Of a DNA stretch of 64,000 nt, positions 1 to 8,276 are shown piece after piece. The first letter of the stretch is position 1. Each line of letters starts with the position of its first letter. Below the pieces are notes generated by a model. That model saw only the letters and a list, made by a program, of their open reading frames with translations. It ran no database searches and was not told the origin of the DNA. A program made the translations under genes and the position numbers. This DNA is from Paenibacillus ihbetae (GTDB taxonomy: Bacteria > Bacillota > Bacilli > Paenibacillales > Paenibacillaceae): assembly GCF_002741055.1 (NCBI RefSeq), contig NZ_CP016809.1:2874501-2938500 (forward strand), given 5' to 3'.

Positions 1-1227
1 TGCGAGCCGCACGATAGATCCCGACATGAGCGCCAAGGCGACTCCCTGAAGTCCAAATAAAGGCGTAAACACAAAGAATAACCCAATGTTGACTGCTATC
101 GCTGTTGCCTGCCTTATCAGAACCAGCTCCGGCCGGCCAATGGCGTTAAACGAGGAGGCTAAAATCCAGGATCCACCGCCAATAATGCATTCCAGCGATA
201 AAATATAAAAGGTAGTGTCCGCTTCCAGGAACTCCTCTCCAAACAGGACTAACAGAAAAAAACGACCTATGATTAGACATGGCACAAGCAGTACCAGCAT
301 AATGGTCATTGAAATGCGAAACGACTTGCCGACAATTGAAATAATGTCATGCTTTTGCAGACCCGAAACTTTTGGGAATAAGACATCGGTAATAGCCAGC
401 TGTACGGTATTAAAAACCCGTGATAGTGCAAATACAACCGAATATAAGCCAAAATCCCTCGGGCTTAATAACGAAACGATAATGATCTTATCCGCTTGTG
501 TGTATAAGGTACTCATAAGGTCCATGCCGTAAACCTTGAATCCATAATGAAACAACGGTTTGACAGACCGATCTGCGCGGCAGCTAGCAGACTCTATATT
601 GGATACGTGTTTCTTTAGGACGAATCCAACAATCACAACGGTTAAAAGAGTCGGCACGAGGTAACTTATGGTGGCAGTAATCAAATTCAAGCTTCCGCTT
701 AGGCTCAAAGCAGCAAGACTGATTGCATTAATAAGAGGTACTGTCAACAGTAATGCATTGCTGATATAGAAGCGGTCCATGCTCTTAGCTAAAGCGCTTA
801 AAATGTTGGTCATTAAAGTTAAAGGGATTGAGAATACCGTATACATTTGTGCTAAGCGAACAGCTGTCTCGGAATACTCGCCAAGCCAAACAGGAAGAAG
901 AAACCAAGCAACAGCTCCGGCAAAGATGCCGGCTGGAACCAGATAACTCAAGGAAGCCTTCATATAAACAGGAGTGTTACCAATGCCTTGCTTGACGTTG
1001 TATATAAGAGAAGTCGGCAAGCCAAGGCCAATTAACCCGGAAATGAACATCGGCCAAAAAAGAATAGCAGCTAATTCACCTCTGCCCTCTACACCCAGCA
1101 CTCTTGCTGTAATGATAGAGTGAAGCATAGTAAGCAGCATTATAGATAAGTTTGTAAAACTCGAAATAAATATCGTTCCTGCTATATTTTTACTGTGAAT
1201 CAGCTTGCTAAGCCTTTTGGGAATCAT
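1..1227 (-). CDS. Wzx/MATE-type polysaccharide flippase (partial, C-terminus beyond window)
   Basis: The 409 visible codons encode a polytopic membrane protein of the oligosaccharide flippase/MATE superfamily, which would move lipid-linked repeat units across the membrane for export. The N-terminus (MIPKRLSKLI, then a hydrophobic segment and ARVLGVEGRGELA) is typical of Wzx-like proteins, with many successive hydrophobic helices following. Translation starts at an ATG 20 bp inside the end of the upstream glycosyltransferase, with GGAG as ribosome site, so the two genes are coupled. It is the last visible gene of the exopolysaccharide operon. The frame stays open to base 1. Substrate cannot be deduced. 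Confidence 0.85.
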   Translation of the reverse strand, partial: MIPKRLSKLIHSKNIAGTIFISSFTNLSIMLLTMLHSIITARVLGVEGRGELAAILFWPMFISGLIGLGLPTSLIYNVKQGIGNTPVYMKASLSYLVPAGIFAGAVAWFLLPVWLGEYSETAVRLAQMYTVFSIPLTLMTNILSALAKSMDRFYISNALLLTVPLINAISLAALSLSGSLNLITATISYLVPTLLTVVIVGFVLKKHVSNIESASCRADRSVKPLFHYGFKVYGMDLMSTLYTQADKIIIVSLLSPRDFGLYSVVFALSRVFNTVQLAITDVLFPKVSGLQKHDIISIVGKSFRISMTIMLVLLVPCLIIGRFFLLVLFGEEFLEADTTFYILSLECIIGGGSWILASSFNAIGRPELVLIRQATAIAVNIGLFFVFTPLFGLQGVALALMSGSIVRLA

Positions 1228-2200
1228 GGGAACAACTCCATATACTTGTTATGGCTTTCATTACTCGTTTTTCCGATAGCTTAATTCGACTATCGATCCT
1301 GTTGAGCAGTGTTGAAGAAACTGAAGAATTGACTTTTCGTACAAACAGTTTATCCGAGGACAAAACTTCATCTGCATCATCCGCGGTATACCACTTTTGC
1401 AATGATGGATGAATATGGTGGATATTTGGCCAGATTGGCCATTTGTATTCTTCCGTACGGAACGGCTCCTCATCGCCCAGTTCAGTTTTGTTTCTGTAGG
1501 GGGAATTGTAGATAAGCGTATGGAAATATTTTTCGTCCGGCGCAAAAGAATGCTTGAAGTACCGGTCGATCCCTGGATACTCCTCTATCCATGTCAGTAA
1601 ATCCACGACACACTCCTGAGAAAGAGCCCACCATTGAGATCCCATATAAATGTCAAATTTCTTCCGGTTCATCTCAATGAAAGGCTTCTTTTGAAAAGGA
1701 AGAAAACCATGAATCATCTCCACCATTTTCATTACTACTTTATAAACAAGCTTATTTCTGATATTCCAGTCTCTCAGGAAATACCTTTGAATGTGGTTCA
1801 GATGATGTTTGCTATGGCTTTTAGAGACATTTGATGCTCTAATAAATTCGATATCAGGATGCTTATCGAAAAAAGCATGAATTTCTGCATTGCTAACAAG
1901 GGGATAATCGGAACCGGAAAGCAACACAATTTTTTTGTATTGCTTTCCCGAAGATATACAGAGATGCAACAATGCAATTGTTGCCTTTATTACGTTAAAA
2001 CCAGCCCAGAACACCGGATATCTCTCCTTAGAAAAATGAACATTACTCAGCTGGCTGACCTCACTCTGAAAAGGAGACTGGGATGTTTTCTTATCAATAT
2101 GCACATAAAAATCCGCCTTGTCATTCAGCATGCGGACAAGTCGCCCAAAATGCTTACAGTCATTATGGGCCAGGATACAATATGCTATCTTTTCCTTCAG
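1208..2200 (-). CDS. GT14 (core-2/I-branching type) glycosyltransferase, probable CTG start
   Basis: Probable sugar transferase of the GT14 family (PF02485 type), acting on the exopolysaccharide repeat unit. Characteristic segments are KIAYCILAHND at the N-terminus, FYVHIDKKT, VLLSGSDYPL, GSQWWALSQE and FAPDEKYFHTL. The first ATG (2131) would remove the conserved KIAYCILAHND strand, and no ATG, GTG or TTG lies in frame before it. A CTG at 2200 sits 7 nt after a strong AGGAGG, so it is the best start and gives 330 aa. The end overlaps the flippase start by 20 bp, and only 26 bp separate the start from the priming transferase upstream. Family is fairly certain; donor and acceptor are unknown. 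Confidence 0.82.
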   Translation of the reverse strand: MKEKIAYCILAHNDCKHFGRLVRMLNDKADFYVHIDKKTSQSPFQSEVSQLSNVHFSKERYPVFWAGFNVIKATIALLHLCISSGKQYKKIVLLSGSDYPLVSNAEIHAFFDKHPDIEFIRASNVSKSHSKHHLNHIQRYFLRDWNIRNKLVYKVVMKMVEMIHGFLPFQKKPFIEMNRKKFDIYMGSQWWALSQECVVDLLTWIEEYPGIDRYFKHSFAPDEKYFHTLIYNSPYRNKTELGDEEPFRTEEYKWPIWPNIHHIHPSLQKWYTADDADEVLSSDKLFVRKVNSSVSSTLLNRIDSRIKLSEKRVMKAITSIWSCSHDSQKA

Positions 2201-2226
2201 GATAAGTCCTCCTAATCGAAATGAAG

Positions 2227-2928
2227 TTAGTAAGAATTTTTGGACGTGAGCATAATCCAGATCGTTTTTAATATGATTTTCATGTCGAAAAGCAGGGATC
2301 TGTTTTTGATATAGATCAGATCAAGCTCAACCATCCGTGAAAAGCCTACACTACTCCTTCCATTAACCTGCCATAATCCCGTGCATCCCGGAGTAACTCT
2401 TAACCGCTGTTTATCGTGGTTGCTGTATTCCATTACCTCCCGGGGCAACGGCGGCCTTGGGCCAACCAACGACATCTCGCCTCGAATGACATTCCAGAGC
2501 TGCGGTAATTCATCAATACTGGTCTTTCGTATGAATTTCCCGATCCTAGTTACCCTCGGATCCTCCTTCATCTTAAACATGGCCCCATTGATCTCGTTGT
2601 GTTCCAGTAACTTGTCTAATAGTTCTTCTGCGTTCGAGACCATAGACCGAAATTTGTACATGCGAAACGGCTTCTCGTTTTTCCCGATACGTGTTTGGTA
2701 AAAAAAAACGGCCCCCTTAGGGTCCTCTAATTTAATGAGAATAGATATGATTAAAAAAAGCGGTGATAATAGAAGAAGCCCCAAAAGCGCAAATATGAAA
2801 TCTATTGACCGTTTAATCATTAGATAAGCAATTTTAGTTTCATTTTGCGCATAACCGTTATATGCCGAGGCTCCGTCCAGGGCGACCTCTGCTTCATTTC
2901 TTTGCGGGGTCGGATACATATCCTCCAA
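2227..2928 (-). CDS. Undecaprenyl-phosphate sugar-1-phosphate transferase (priming transferase)
   Basis: Bacterial sugar transferase (PF02397), expected to start repeat-unit synthesis by moving a sugar phosphate from a nucleotide sugar to undecaprenyl phosphate. It has one N-terminal membrane segment (about residues 40-65), then the signature blocks RMYKFRSMV, DPRVTRIGKFIRKTSIDELPQ, GEMSLVGPRP and PGCTGLWQVNGRS. At 233 aa it is the short form without an extra N-terminal membrane domain. The start is ambiguous: a TTG at 2928 or an ATG three codons later, each with a purine-rich site that is unusually close. Nine bases separate it from galU, so it is co-transcribed. Confidence 0.9.
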   Translation of the reverse strand: MEDMYPTPQRNEAEVALDGASAYNGYAQNETKIAYLMIKRSIDFIFALLGLLLLSPLFLIISILIKLEDPKGAVFFYQTRIGKNEKPFRMYKFRSMVSNAEELLDKLLEHNEINGAMFKMKEDPRVTRIGKFIRKTSIDELPQLWNVIRGEMSLVGPRPPLPREVMEYSNHDKQRLRVTPGCTGLWQVNGRSSVGFSRMVELDLIYIKNRSLLFDMKIILKTIWIMLTSKNSY

Positions 2929-2937
2929 TTCACCTCT

Positions 2938-3828
2938 TTAACGATTTATTTTTCCCAAATGCTCTCGCTCCAAAATTTCCTCCATACCCTGAAGCAGCGG
3001 TTTACGAAGTTCTTCATTCTGAAGAGCAAAGTCAAGCGTGGTCATAATAAAACCAAGTTTTTCACCGACGTCGTACCGAATGCCTTCAAAATCATAAGCA
3101 TACACGCCTTGGCTTACATTCAGTTTTTGAATGGCATCCGTAAGCTGAATCTCACCGCCCGCCCCCTCTTCCTGATGCTCAAGGAAATCAAAAATTTCCG
3201 GCGTTAATATGTACCTACCCATGATTGCCAGCCTCGATGGAGCTTGCCCTGCAAGAGGCTTCTCGACGAAATAGTCTACTTCGTACAAGCGATCGATTCT
3301 CTTAAGTGGGGCGACGATTCCGTAACGATGCGTTTGATTGGATGGAACCGTCTGAACTCCGATAATAGAGCGCTGAAGTTGTTCAAACTGCTCCGCCAGC
3401 TGACGAATGCAGGGAGTCGGTGACTGGACAATATCGTCGCCTAAAAGCACTGCAAAGGGCTCATCACCAATAAAATTGCGTGCGCACCAAACGGCATGAC
3501 CAAGACCCTTTGCCTCCTTTTGACGGATATAGTGAATATCCACATTTGAGGGGCGGCGAACCTCATCCAGAAGATCAAATTTCCCCTTGCTGAACAGATT
3601 GTTCTCCAACTCGAAGGCATGATCAAAATGGTCCTCGATCGAACGTTTACCCTTCCCCGTAACGATGATAATATCCTCGATTCCGGAAGCCACCGCTTCT
3701 TCGACAATGTACTGAATCGTAGGTTTATCTACAATTGGAAGCATTTCCTTCGGCATGGCTTTCGTTGCCGGCAGAAATCGAGTACCCAGCCCCGCTGCAG
3801 GAATTATGGCTTTTTTTACTTTTTTCAT
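2938..3828 (-). CDS. galU: UTP-glucose-1-phosphate uridylyltransferase
   Basis: Makes UDP-glucose from UTP and glucose-1-phosphate, supplying sugar donors for the neighbouring exopolysaccharide enzymes. The 296-aa protein starts with the nucleotidyltransferase signature [20 protein letters not shown] followed by [20 protein letters not shown], and keeps VLLGDDIV and FVEKP. Length is normal for the family. ATG start with GGAGAGGA upstream. A 271-bp gap separates it from the BY-kinase gene, so it may have its own promoter, though I saw no convincing one there. Several Bacillales genomes carry paralogues, so this copy may be dedicated to the polysaccharide. Confidence 0.93.
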   Translation of the reverse strand: MKKVKKAIIPAAGLGTRFLPATKAMPKEMLPIVDKPTIQYIVEEAVASGIEDIIIVTGKGKRSIEDHFDHAFELENNLFSKGKFDLLDEVRRPSNVDIHYIRQKEAKGLGHAVWCARNFIGDEPFAVLLGDDIVQSPTPCIRQLAEQFEQLQRSIIGVQTVPSNQTHRYGIVAPLKRIDRLYEVDYFVEKPLAGQAPSRLAIMGRYILTPEIFDFLEHQEEGAGGEIQLTDAIQKLNVSQGVYAYDFEGIRYDVGEKLGFIMTTLDFALQNEELRKPLLQGMEEILEREHLGKINR

Positions 3829-4099
3829 TGATGGTCCTCTCCTATCTCAATTAATTTCATATGGAAGCTGAGTTGTGTTGCTGCTGTAGACAAGTTTACC
3901 TATACACTCTTCCATCAGAAGAGAGCATAACTAAGCTTTCTAATCAGGGCATTAAACCCTTCCTCACGTTACACCCTCGACAATCATGTCTAAGGTCGTT
4001 ACAGACCCACAGCGTAACCGAGTGCCTACAGTGATAAAGGTTCAGTAGACATTACCTGTATATCTAGATGAGATTGCAACCTGCAGATTGTGCGCCTGT

Positions 4100-4741
4100 T
4101 TATCCGACTTGATTCAATACGACACCCAATATCCGTGCATTCACATGGTGCAGCTGTTCCTTCGCCTTTCGTAAATAATCCTTCCTGGCCCGACCTGCAG
4201 CCGCCACCATAACAACGCCATCACACATAGCGCTGAATATAACACTGTCTGAAACCTCTAACATGGCCGGCGTATCAATAAGAATGACGTCATACTGAGC
4301 CTCCAGTTCTTCCAAGAGCCCCCACATCGCAGGGGAATCAATTAGTTCCGAAGGGTTCGAGGGGATTGGACCGGCAGGGAGTAATCGAAGGTTGCTAATA
4401 TAAGTGTCCTGCACTGCATTTTCAAAGCTGTCTTTCCCGGTAATGACGGTGCTTAACCCCTGATGATTCATTTGAGAAAACATCTTGTGAAGAGATGGCT
4501 TTCTCATATTTGCATCTATAAGAAGAACCTTCTTGCCTTCTTGCGCATAAATCACTGCCAGGTTACTGATTGTAGTTGTTTTTCCTTCTCCTGTTTGTGC
4601 AGAGGTAATCACTAGCGTTTTCAGATCCTGATCTTTTGAGGAAAATTGGATTCTGGTTCGAAGCAAACGGTATACTTCTGAACGAGGCGAATTGGGATTT
4701 ACGGATACGATTAAACTAGCGTCATTGGTTGATCGTCGCAT
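4100..4741 (-). CDS. CpsD/CapB-family tyrosine autokinase (BY-kinase) without Tyr-rich tail
   Basis: Cytoplasmic bacterial tyrosine kinase controlling polysaccharide chain length with its membrane adaptor. It shows Walker A (SAQTGEGKTT, about residues 47-56), Walker A' (VLLIDANMRKP) and Walker B (VILIDTPA). The N-terminal SPRSEVYRLLRTRIQF segment is typical of this subfamily. The protein is 213 aa and ends at LGVVLNQVG, lacking the tyrosine cluster that usually forms the autophosphorylated tail in CapB/YwqD/EpsB. The start overlaps the end of the adaptor gene by 20 bp, so the pair is translationally coupled. Family is confident; kinase output without the tail is open. Confidence 0.9.
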   Translation of the reverse strand: MRRSTNDASLIVSVNPNSPRSEVYRLLRTRIQFSSKDQDLKTLVITSAQTGEGKTTTISNLAVIYAQEGKKVLLIDANMRKPSLHKMFSQMNHQGLSTVITGKDSFENAVQDTYISNLRLLPAGPIPSNPSELIDSPAMWGLLEELEAQYDVILIDTPAMLEVSDSVIFSAMCDGVVMVAAAGRARKDYLRKAKEQLHHVNARILGVVLNQVG

Positions 4742-5465
4742 ACTGACCCTCTCCTACTTTTGATTTTTCCGTGGTCTTTAATCTTGCGTTTTTTTTGAGC
4801 TCTGCCTTACTCATCTTCCCTGCTACGGCAAGTACAGGCACCTCAAGAATCTCCACAATGTCGTCTTCCGTTTTCACCGTATCGTCCAAATAGTCCAGCA
4901 GGAATACGAAGCCTAAAGCCAGCATTAACGAAACAACAAAACTGATAACTATATTCATTACCGGATTTAAGTTGATTGGGGCCACTTTGGCTGCTGGGTC
5001 TGCCTCACTCAGAATTGTAATATTGTCAACATTCATAATTTGAGGAATCTGCTCTTTAAATACTGCTGAAACCGCATTAACTACAGCAGCTGCATGAGTA
5101 TAGGAAGTATCCTGGTAAACGAGGTTCATCACTTGAGAGTTGTTGGCTGAGGACACCGAAATTTTGGCGGCAAGCGTCGTTGGACTTTCTCCGAGATCAG
5201 GATATTTCTCAACCACTTTGTTCATAATTGCGGTCGACATGATGATCTCCTTATAGGAATTGATGAGGAAAATACTTGTTTGGATTGAGCTTGTATTAAG
5301 CCCGTCACTCGAGGATTGGTTAACGATCAGTTTGGCATTTGCCGCATAGACCGGTGTCGTAAAGTAGTAACTCTTGATTCCAGTAGCAGCGATTGCAACA
5401 GTAACGATTGCTGCGATGAGCCACCATCTTTTCTGAATTATTTTGAAATACTGTTTAAGTTCCAT
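4722..5465 (-). CDS. Wzz/CapA-type polysaccharide co-polymerase, BY-kinase adaptor
   Basis: Membrane adaptor of the YveK/YwqC/CapA family, which activates the BY-kinase and sets polymer length. The N-terminus (MELKQYFKIIQKRWWLI) leads into the first transmembrane helix (about residues 14-36). An extracytoplasmic Wzz domain follows, and the second helix lies around 168-190 after the proline-bearing segment PINLNPVMNIVISF. A cytoplasmic tail follows (DYLDDTVKTEDDIVEILEVPVLA). ATG start 8 nt after GGGGGG. It is the first gene of the minus-strand exopolysaccharide operon, behind a promoter that contains palindromic operator-like sites. Confidence 0.9.
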   Translation of the reverse strand: MELKQYFKIIQKRWWLIAAIVTVAIAATGIKSYYFTTPVYAANAKLIVNQSSSDGLNTSSIQTSIFLINSYKEIIMSTAIMNKVVEKYPDLGESPTTLAAKISVSSANNSQVMNLVYQDTSYTHAAAVVNAVSAVFKEQIPQIMNVDNITILSEADPAAKVAPINLNPVMNIVISFVVSLMLALGFVFLLDYLDDTVKTEDDIVEILEVPVLAVAGKMSKAELKKNARLKTTEKSKVGEGQYATINQ

Positions 5466-5556
5466 TAGTGATTAACCCCCCGCTTAATTAGTGAACAGCT
5501 CGTGACATATCGCAAATCTCTGCTTACAATCAATTAAGATTTCAACCTTTCGCAAC

Positions 5557-5571
5557 GATACAATATGTATA
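5557..5571. promoter_or_regulatory. Operator-like palindrome 1 (GATACAATATGTATA)
   Basis: One arm base differs from the GATAC-N5-GTATC consensus. Its centre is exactly 35 bp from that of palindrome 2, and it lies just downstream of the predicted start of exopolysaccharide transcription. Confidence 0.6.
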
Positions 5572-5584
5572 ATTCATATCCCAT

Positions 5585-5613
5585 AATTTACGATACAGAT
5601 TGTATCATGTCAA
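5585..5613 (-). promoter_or_regulatory. Candidate sigma-A promoter of the exopolysaccharide operon
   Basis: On the minus strand, a consensus -35 TTGACA (5613-5608) is followed after 17 bp by a weaker -10 TAAATT (5590-5585). The palindrome GATACAGATTGTATC fills 15 of the 17 spacer bases, so a protein bound there would block polymerase. Confidence 0.55.
5592..5606. promoter_or_regulatory. Operator-like palindrome 2 (GATACAGATTGTATC)
   Basis: Perfect inverted repeat with 6-bp arms GATACA/TGTATC around GAT, lying inside the spacer of the exopolysaccharide promoter. Confidence 0.65.
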
Positions 5614-5995
5614 GGCTATATTTAATATTTATCTTTTCAAAAAAATGGCATCATGTATCGCAATCATGCGGTACAACACTTGTTAGCGCTTTCCTATATA
5701 AAGTTATTTCCGCACCCTTGAGAAGTTATTGAATGTGTAATTTCACTTATATATGAGCTAGGCACATTCGTATCGATCAGGAACTGAGAAGCCCAACATA
5801 TATAATGGAAGCGTATTCAGGGGGGAGCGTATTCTATATGCGGTTTTATCTTCTCTCTGGGCAGTCCTGTTTTTTTAGACTTGCTCCCTTGAACTTTCAT
5901 CTTTTGTTGCTTTTGGTGTATGCGTAAGACTTCATGGGGGAAGAGCCGCAGCTAAGAGAGGGCCTGTTCATTAAATAATTTTCTTCAAAAAACTA

Positions 5996-6025
5996 TTGAT
6001 ACATTTTGTATACTCGTTATATAAT
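5996..6025 (+). promoter_or_regulatory. Candidate sigma-A promoter of the lasso peptide cluster
   Basis: TTGATA (5996-6001), 18 bp, then a perfect TATAAT (6020-6025). Transcription would start near 6032, about 55 nt before the cyclase ATG. This supports the downstream start codon at 6087 over an in-frame ATG that would overlap the promoter. Confidence 0.7.
5998..6012. promoter_or_regulatory. Operator-like palindrome 3 (GATACATTTTGTATA)
   Basis: Overlaps the -35 element and upstream spacer of the lasso promoter. One mismatch to GATAC-N5-GTATC. Confidence 0.6.
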
Positions 6026-6032
6026 GATTGTC

Positions 6033-6047
6033 GATACGGAATGTATC
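6033..6047. promoter_or_regulatory. Operator-like palindrome 4 (GATACGGAATGTATC)
   Basis: Perfect 5-bp arms. It lies immediately after the predicted transcription start of the lasso cluster, 35 bp centre to centre from palindrome 3, the same spacing as the pair at the exopolysaccharide promoter. Confidence 0.65.
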
Positions 6048-6086
6048 AATACGTTTGACAGGATGGGTTATAACGGAGGAACTCTA

Positions 6087-8036
6087 ATGAGCGTCATTGC
6101 CGGTGTTTATCGTTTAAATGAAGATGCTGTCCAGCAAGAGGATAAAAGACTATTCATACACGCAATGGGAAAGTATCCAGCAGATCAACGTGGGGTATGG
6201 GATGGCGGCAGGATGATGCTCGCGTGTCATGCGCAGTGGATAACAGAGCAATCGGTTCATGAACAGCTTCCCTTCTATGATTCGATGAAGAGGCTTGCTA
6301 TTACGGCCGATGCCATCATTGATAACCGCGAGGAGTTAATGGATGAACTGCAAGTCTCATCAGTACGAAGGGCCGATATTGCCGACAGTGAACTTCTTCT
6401 CCTTGCTTACGACAAATGGTCTGAGCGCATGACAGAGCGATTAGTCGGCGATTTTGCCTTCGCTATTTGGGATGAAAAGAGACAACTTCTATTCTGCGCA
6501 AGGGATTTCTCAGGCTCACGGACCCTCTACTATCACAAGGATGCTGAGCAATTCTCCTTCTGCACAATGACCCATCCCTTATTATCATTACCGCATGTAC
6601 ATAAGCAGCTTAATGAACGATGGCTGGCGGAATTCCTGGCGATCAAAGGCGTTTTTGAGCCTCCGGATGTCGCCGCAACGGTTTATAAAAATATCTACCA
6701 GTTGCCTCCGTCACACACCTTAATCGTCAGTAATAACAGGATTTTAATTTCAAAATATAGCAGTCTCTCTGAAATAGCTCCTATAAAGCTTTCCTCACCT
6801 CAGGAATATGAGGAAGGGTTCCGGGAGGTCTTTCATAAAGCCGTAACAGCGAGACTGAAGCGTACCCGGCGCCACATTGGCGCTCACCTTAGCGGAGGGC
6901 TGGACTCCGGGTCTGTCGTCAGCTTCGCGGCAAGAGCCCTTCAAGAGAGCAACCGCCAACTCCACACCTTCAGCTATGTGCCGGATGAGGGCTTTGTAGA
7001 CTGGACTCCCAAGCGCAGGCTGGCCGACGAACGGCCGCTTATACAGCAGACCGTCAAATACGTAGGTAATATAGAAGACAACTATCTAAGTTTTTCGGGC
7101 AGCGACCCCTATACCGAGATTGACGATTGGCTAGATATTTTGGAGTCTCCCTATAAATTTTTTGATAACACTTTTTGGCTTAGAGGGTTTTATGAACAAT
7201 CGCAACAACGTGGAATTGGCATTCTTCTGAACGGCGCACGAGGCAATTACAGCATTTCCTGGGGGCCCGCACTGGATTACTACAGCAAGCTTGTAAAAAG
7301 GTTGCAATGGTATCGGTTATCCCGGGAAATTAAACAATACAGCAAAAATGTCGGTGCAGGTCGTAAAACAATCTACTCCATTGTCGGCCGCAAGGCTTTC
7401 TCCTTCGTTGATCGTTTAAAGCCTACTCCTTCGCCCTATGAGTTTCCACAGCTGGTTCATTCTGATTTTGCGAAACGAACCGGGATTTATGAAAAGCTCA
7501 GCGACCCAAAGTTTACCGGAATCGGATCGACGGCTGACCTTCCGTCAGATCCACTGGAAGCAAGAAAGCTGCATTTCGACCGAATCAACGTATGGAGTAC
7601 TACCGGTACCAGCGGGAGCAAGCTTTCAGTCCGTTACTCTGTTTGGGGCCATGACCCCACGAATGACCTACGCGTTATCCGTTTTTGTCTAGGAACTCCC
7701 ATCGAGCAATTTGTGCAAGACGGCATGGACCGAGCCCTCATCCGTCGTTCGACCAAGGGCTGGCTGCCGGATGCCATTCGTCTGAACCAGCGTACCCGAG
7801 GAATACAGGCCGCCGACTCCATCCACAGAATGTCAGATAAATGGCCCGTGATTATACAAGAGGTAGAGCAATTAAGCAGGGACTCCCGTATGAATCAGCT
7901 TTTAAATATGCCTGTCATCCAGGAGGCACTGACACAAGCGAGGAATGGTCTCGATCCCAGCGAAGCCTACGGCCCTTCTATTAAAGTGTTACTTCGAAGT
8001 ATTATTCTGTACCGATTTCTGCAAAAAAACTTCTGA
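6087..8036 (+). CDS. Lasso peptide cyclase (asparagine synthetase homologue)
   Basis: Cyclase of a lasso peptide pathway. It would adenylate the acidic ring residue of the precursor and close the macrolactam. The ATP-pyrophosphatase loop SGGLDSG begins near residue 269. The N-terminal glutamine-amidotransferase-like domain begins MSVIAGVYRL, so the Cys nucleophile of true asparagine synthetases is replaced by Ser, consistent with no need to release ammonia from glutamine. The ATG at 6087 has GGAGGA 7 nt upstream and lies after the promoter. An upstream in-frame ATG (6006) overlaps the promoter and was not chosen. Length 649 aa. The precursor gene follows 15 bp later. Confidence 0.9.
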   Translation: MSVIAGVYRLNEDAVQQEDKRLFIHAMGKYPADQRGVWDGGRMMLACHAQWITEQSVHEQLPFYDSMKRLAITADAIIDNREELMDELQVSSVRRADIADSELLLLAYDKWSERMTERLVGDFAFAIWDEKRQLLFCARDFSGSRTLYYHKDAEQFSFCTMTHPLLSLPHVHKQLNERWLAEFLAIKGVFEPPDVAATVYKNIYQLPPSHTLIVSNNRILISKYSSLSEIAPIKLSSPQEYEEGFREVFHKAVTARLKRTRRHIGAHLSGGLDSGSVVSFAARALQESNRQLHTFSYVPDEGFVDWTPKRRLADERPLIQQTVKYVGNIEDNYLSFSGSDPYTEIDDWLDILESPYKFFDNTFWLRGFYEQSQQRGIGILLNGARGNYSISWGPALDYYSKLVKRLQWYRLSREIKQYSKNVGAGRKTIYSIVGRKAFSFVDRLKPTPSPYEFPQLVHSDFAKRTGIYEKLSDPKFTGIGSTADLPSDPLEARKLHFDRINVWSTTGTSGSKLSVRYSVWGHDPTNDLRVIRFCLGTPIEQFVQDGMDRALIRRSTKGWLPDAIRLNQRTRGIQAADSIHRMSDKWPVIIQEVEQLSRDSRMNQLLNMPVIQEALTQARNGLDPSEAYGPSIKVLLRSIILYRFLQKNF

Positions 8037-8051
8037 AAGGAGGTGATATCT

Positions 8052-8177
8052 ATGAAAAAAGAATGGAGCGTGCCTTCCCTTGAAATTCTTGATGTCAACA
8101 TGACAATGGCGGGTCCTGGAAACTCAATCCCGGATGCAGTTCAACCGGATCCAGATGAGCATGTCAACTACAGCTAA
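8052..8177 (+). CDS. Paeninodin-like lasso peptide precursor (41 aa)
   Basis: Short gene with a near-perfect AAAGGAGGTGAT ribosome site. The leader MKKEWSVPSLEILDVNMTM has Thr at the penultimate position and W-x2-P-x-L where the RRE recognition motif Y-x2-P-x-L is usual. The core starts with the predicted ring AGPGNSIPD, closed between Ala1 and Asp9 by analogy with paeninodin. The tail is then AVQPDPDEHVNYS (22-residue core in all). The C-terminal residue is Ser, the site phosphorylated by the associated kinase in the paeninodin family. Position between cyclase and kinase supports the call. Ring and phosphorylation are inferred from the known family. Confidence 0.93.
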   Translation: MKKEWSVPSLEILDVNMTMAGPGNSIPDAVQPDPDEHVNYS

Positions 8178-8276
8178 TCCTTGTAATCTATCATCTCCAG
8201 AAGCGAGCCCCTATGCGCCTGTTCGGGTATAAGGGCTATCTTCTTTTCTATGCCAATAAGCAATGGAGTGATCATT

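Larger units (their letters stand above)
5466..6086. promoter_or_regulatory. Divergent control region between exopolysaccharide operon and lasso cluster
   Basis: This noncoding stretch separates two divergent operons. It contains a candidate promoter for each direction and four copies of a 15-bp palindrome GATAC-N5-GTATC (listed separately). The middle (about 5640-5990) has no clear gene. A loose inverted repeat GGGAGC/GCTCCC lies near 5822 and 5886, and there is a GTATC half site near 5655. Confidence 0.7.

Noticed and set aside
5838..5927. Possible 29-codon hydrophobic peptide between the divergent operons
   Set aside because: The G-rich stretch upstream is too far from the ATG for a ribosome site and nothing supports conservation; it may be part of a leader.
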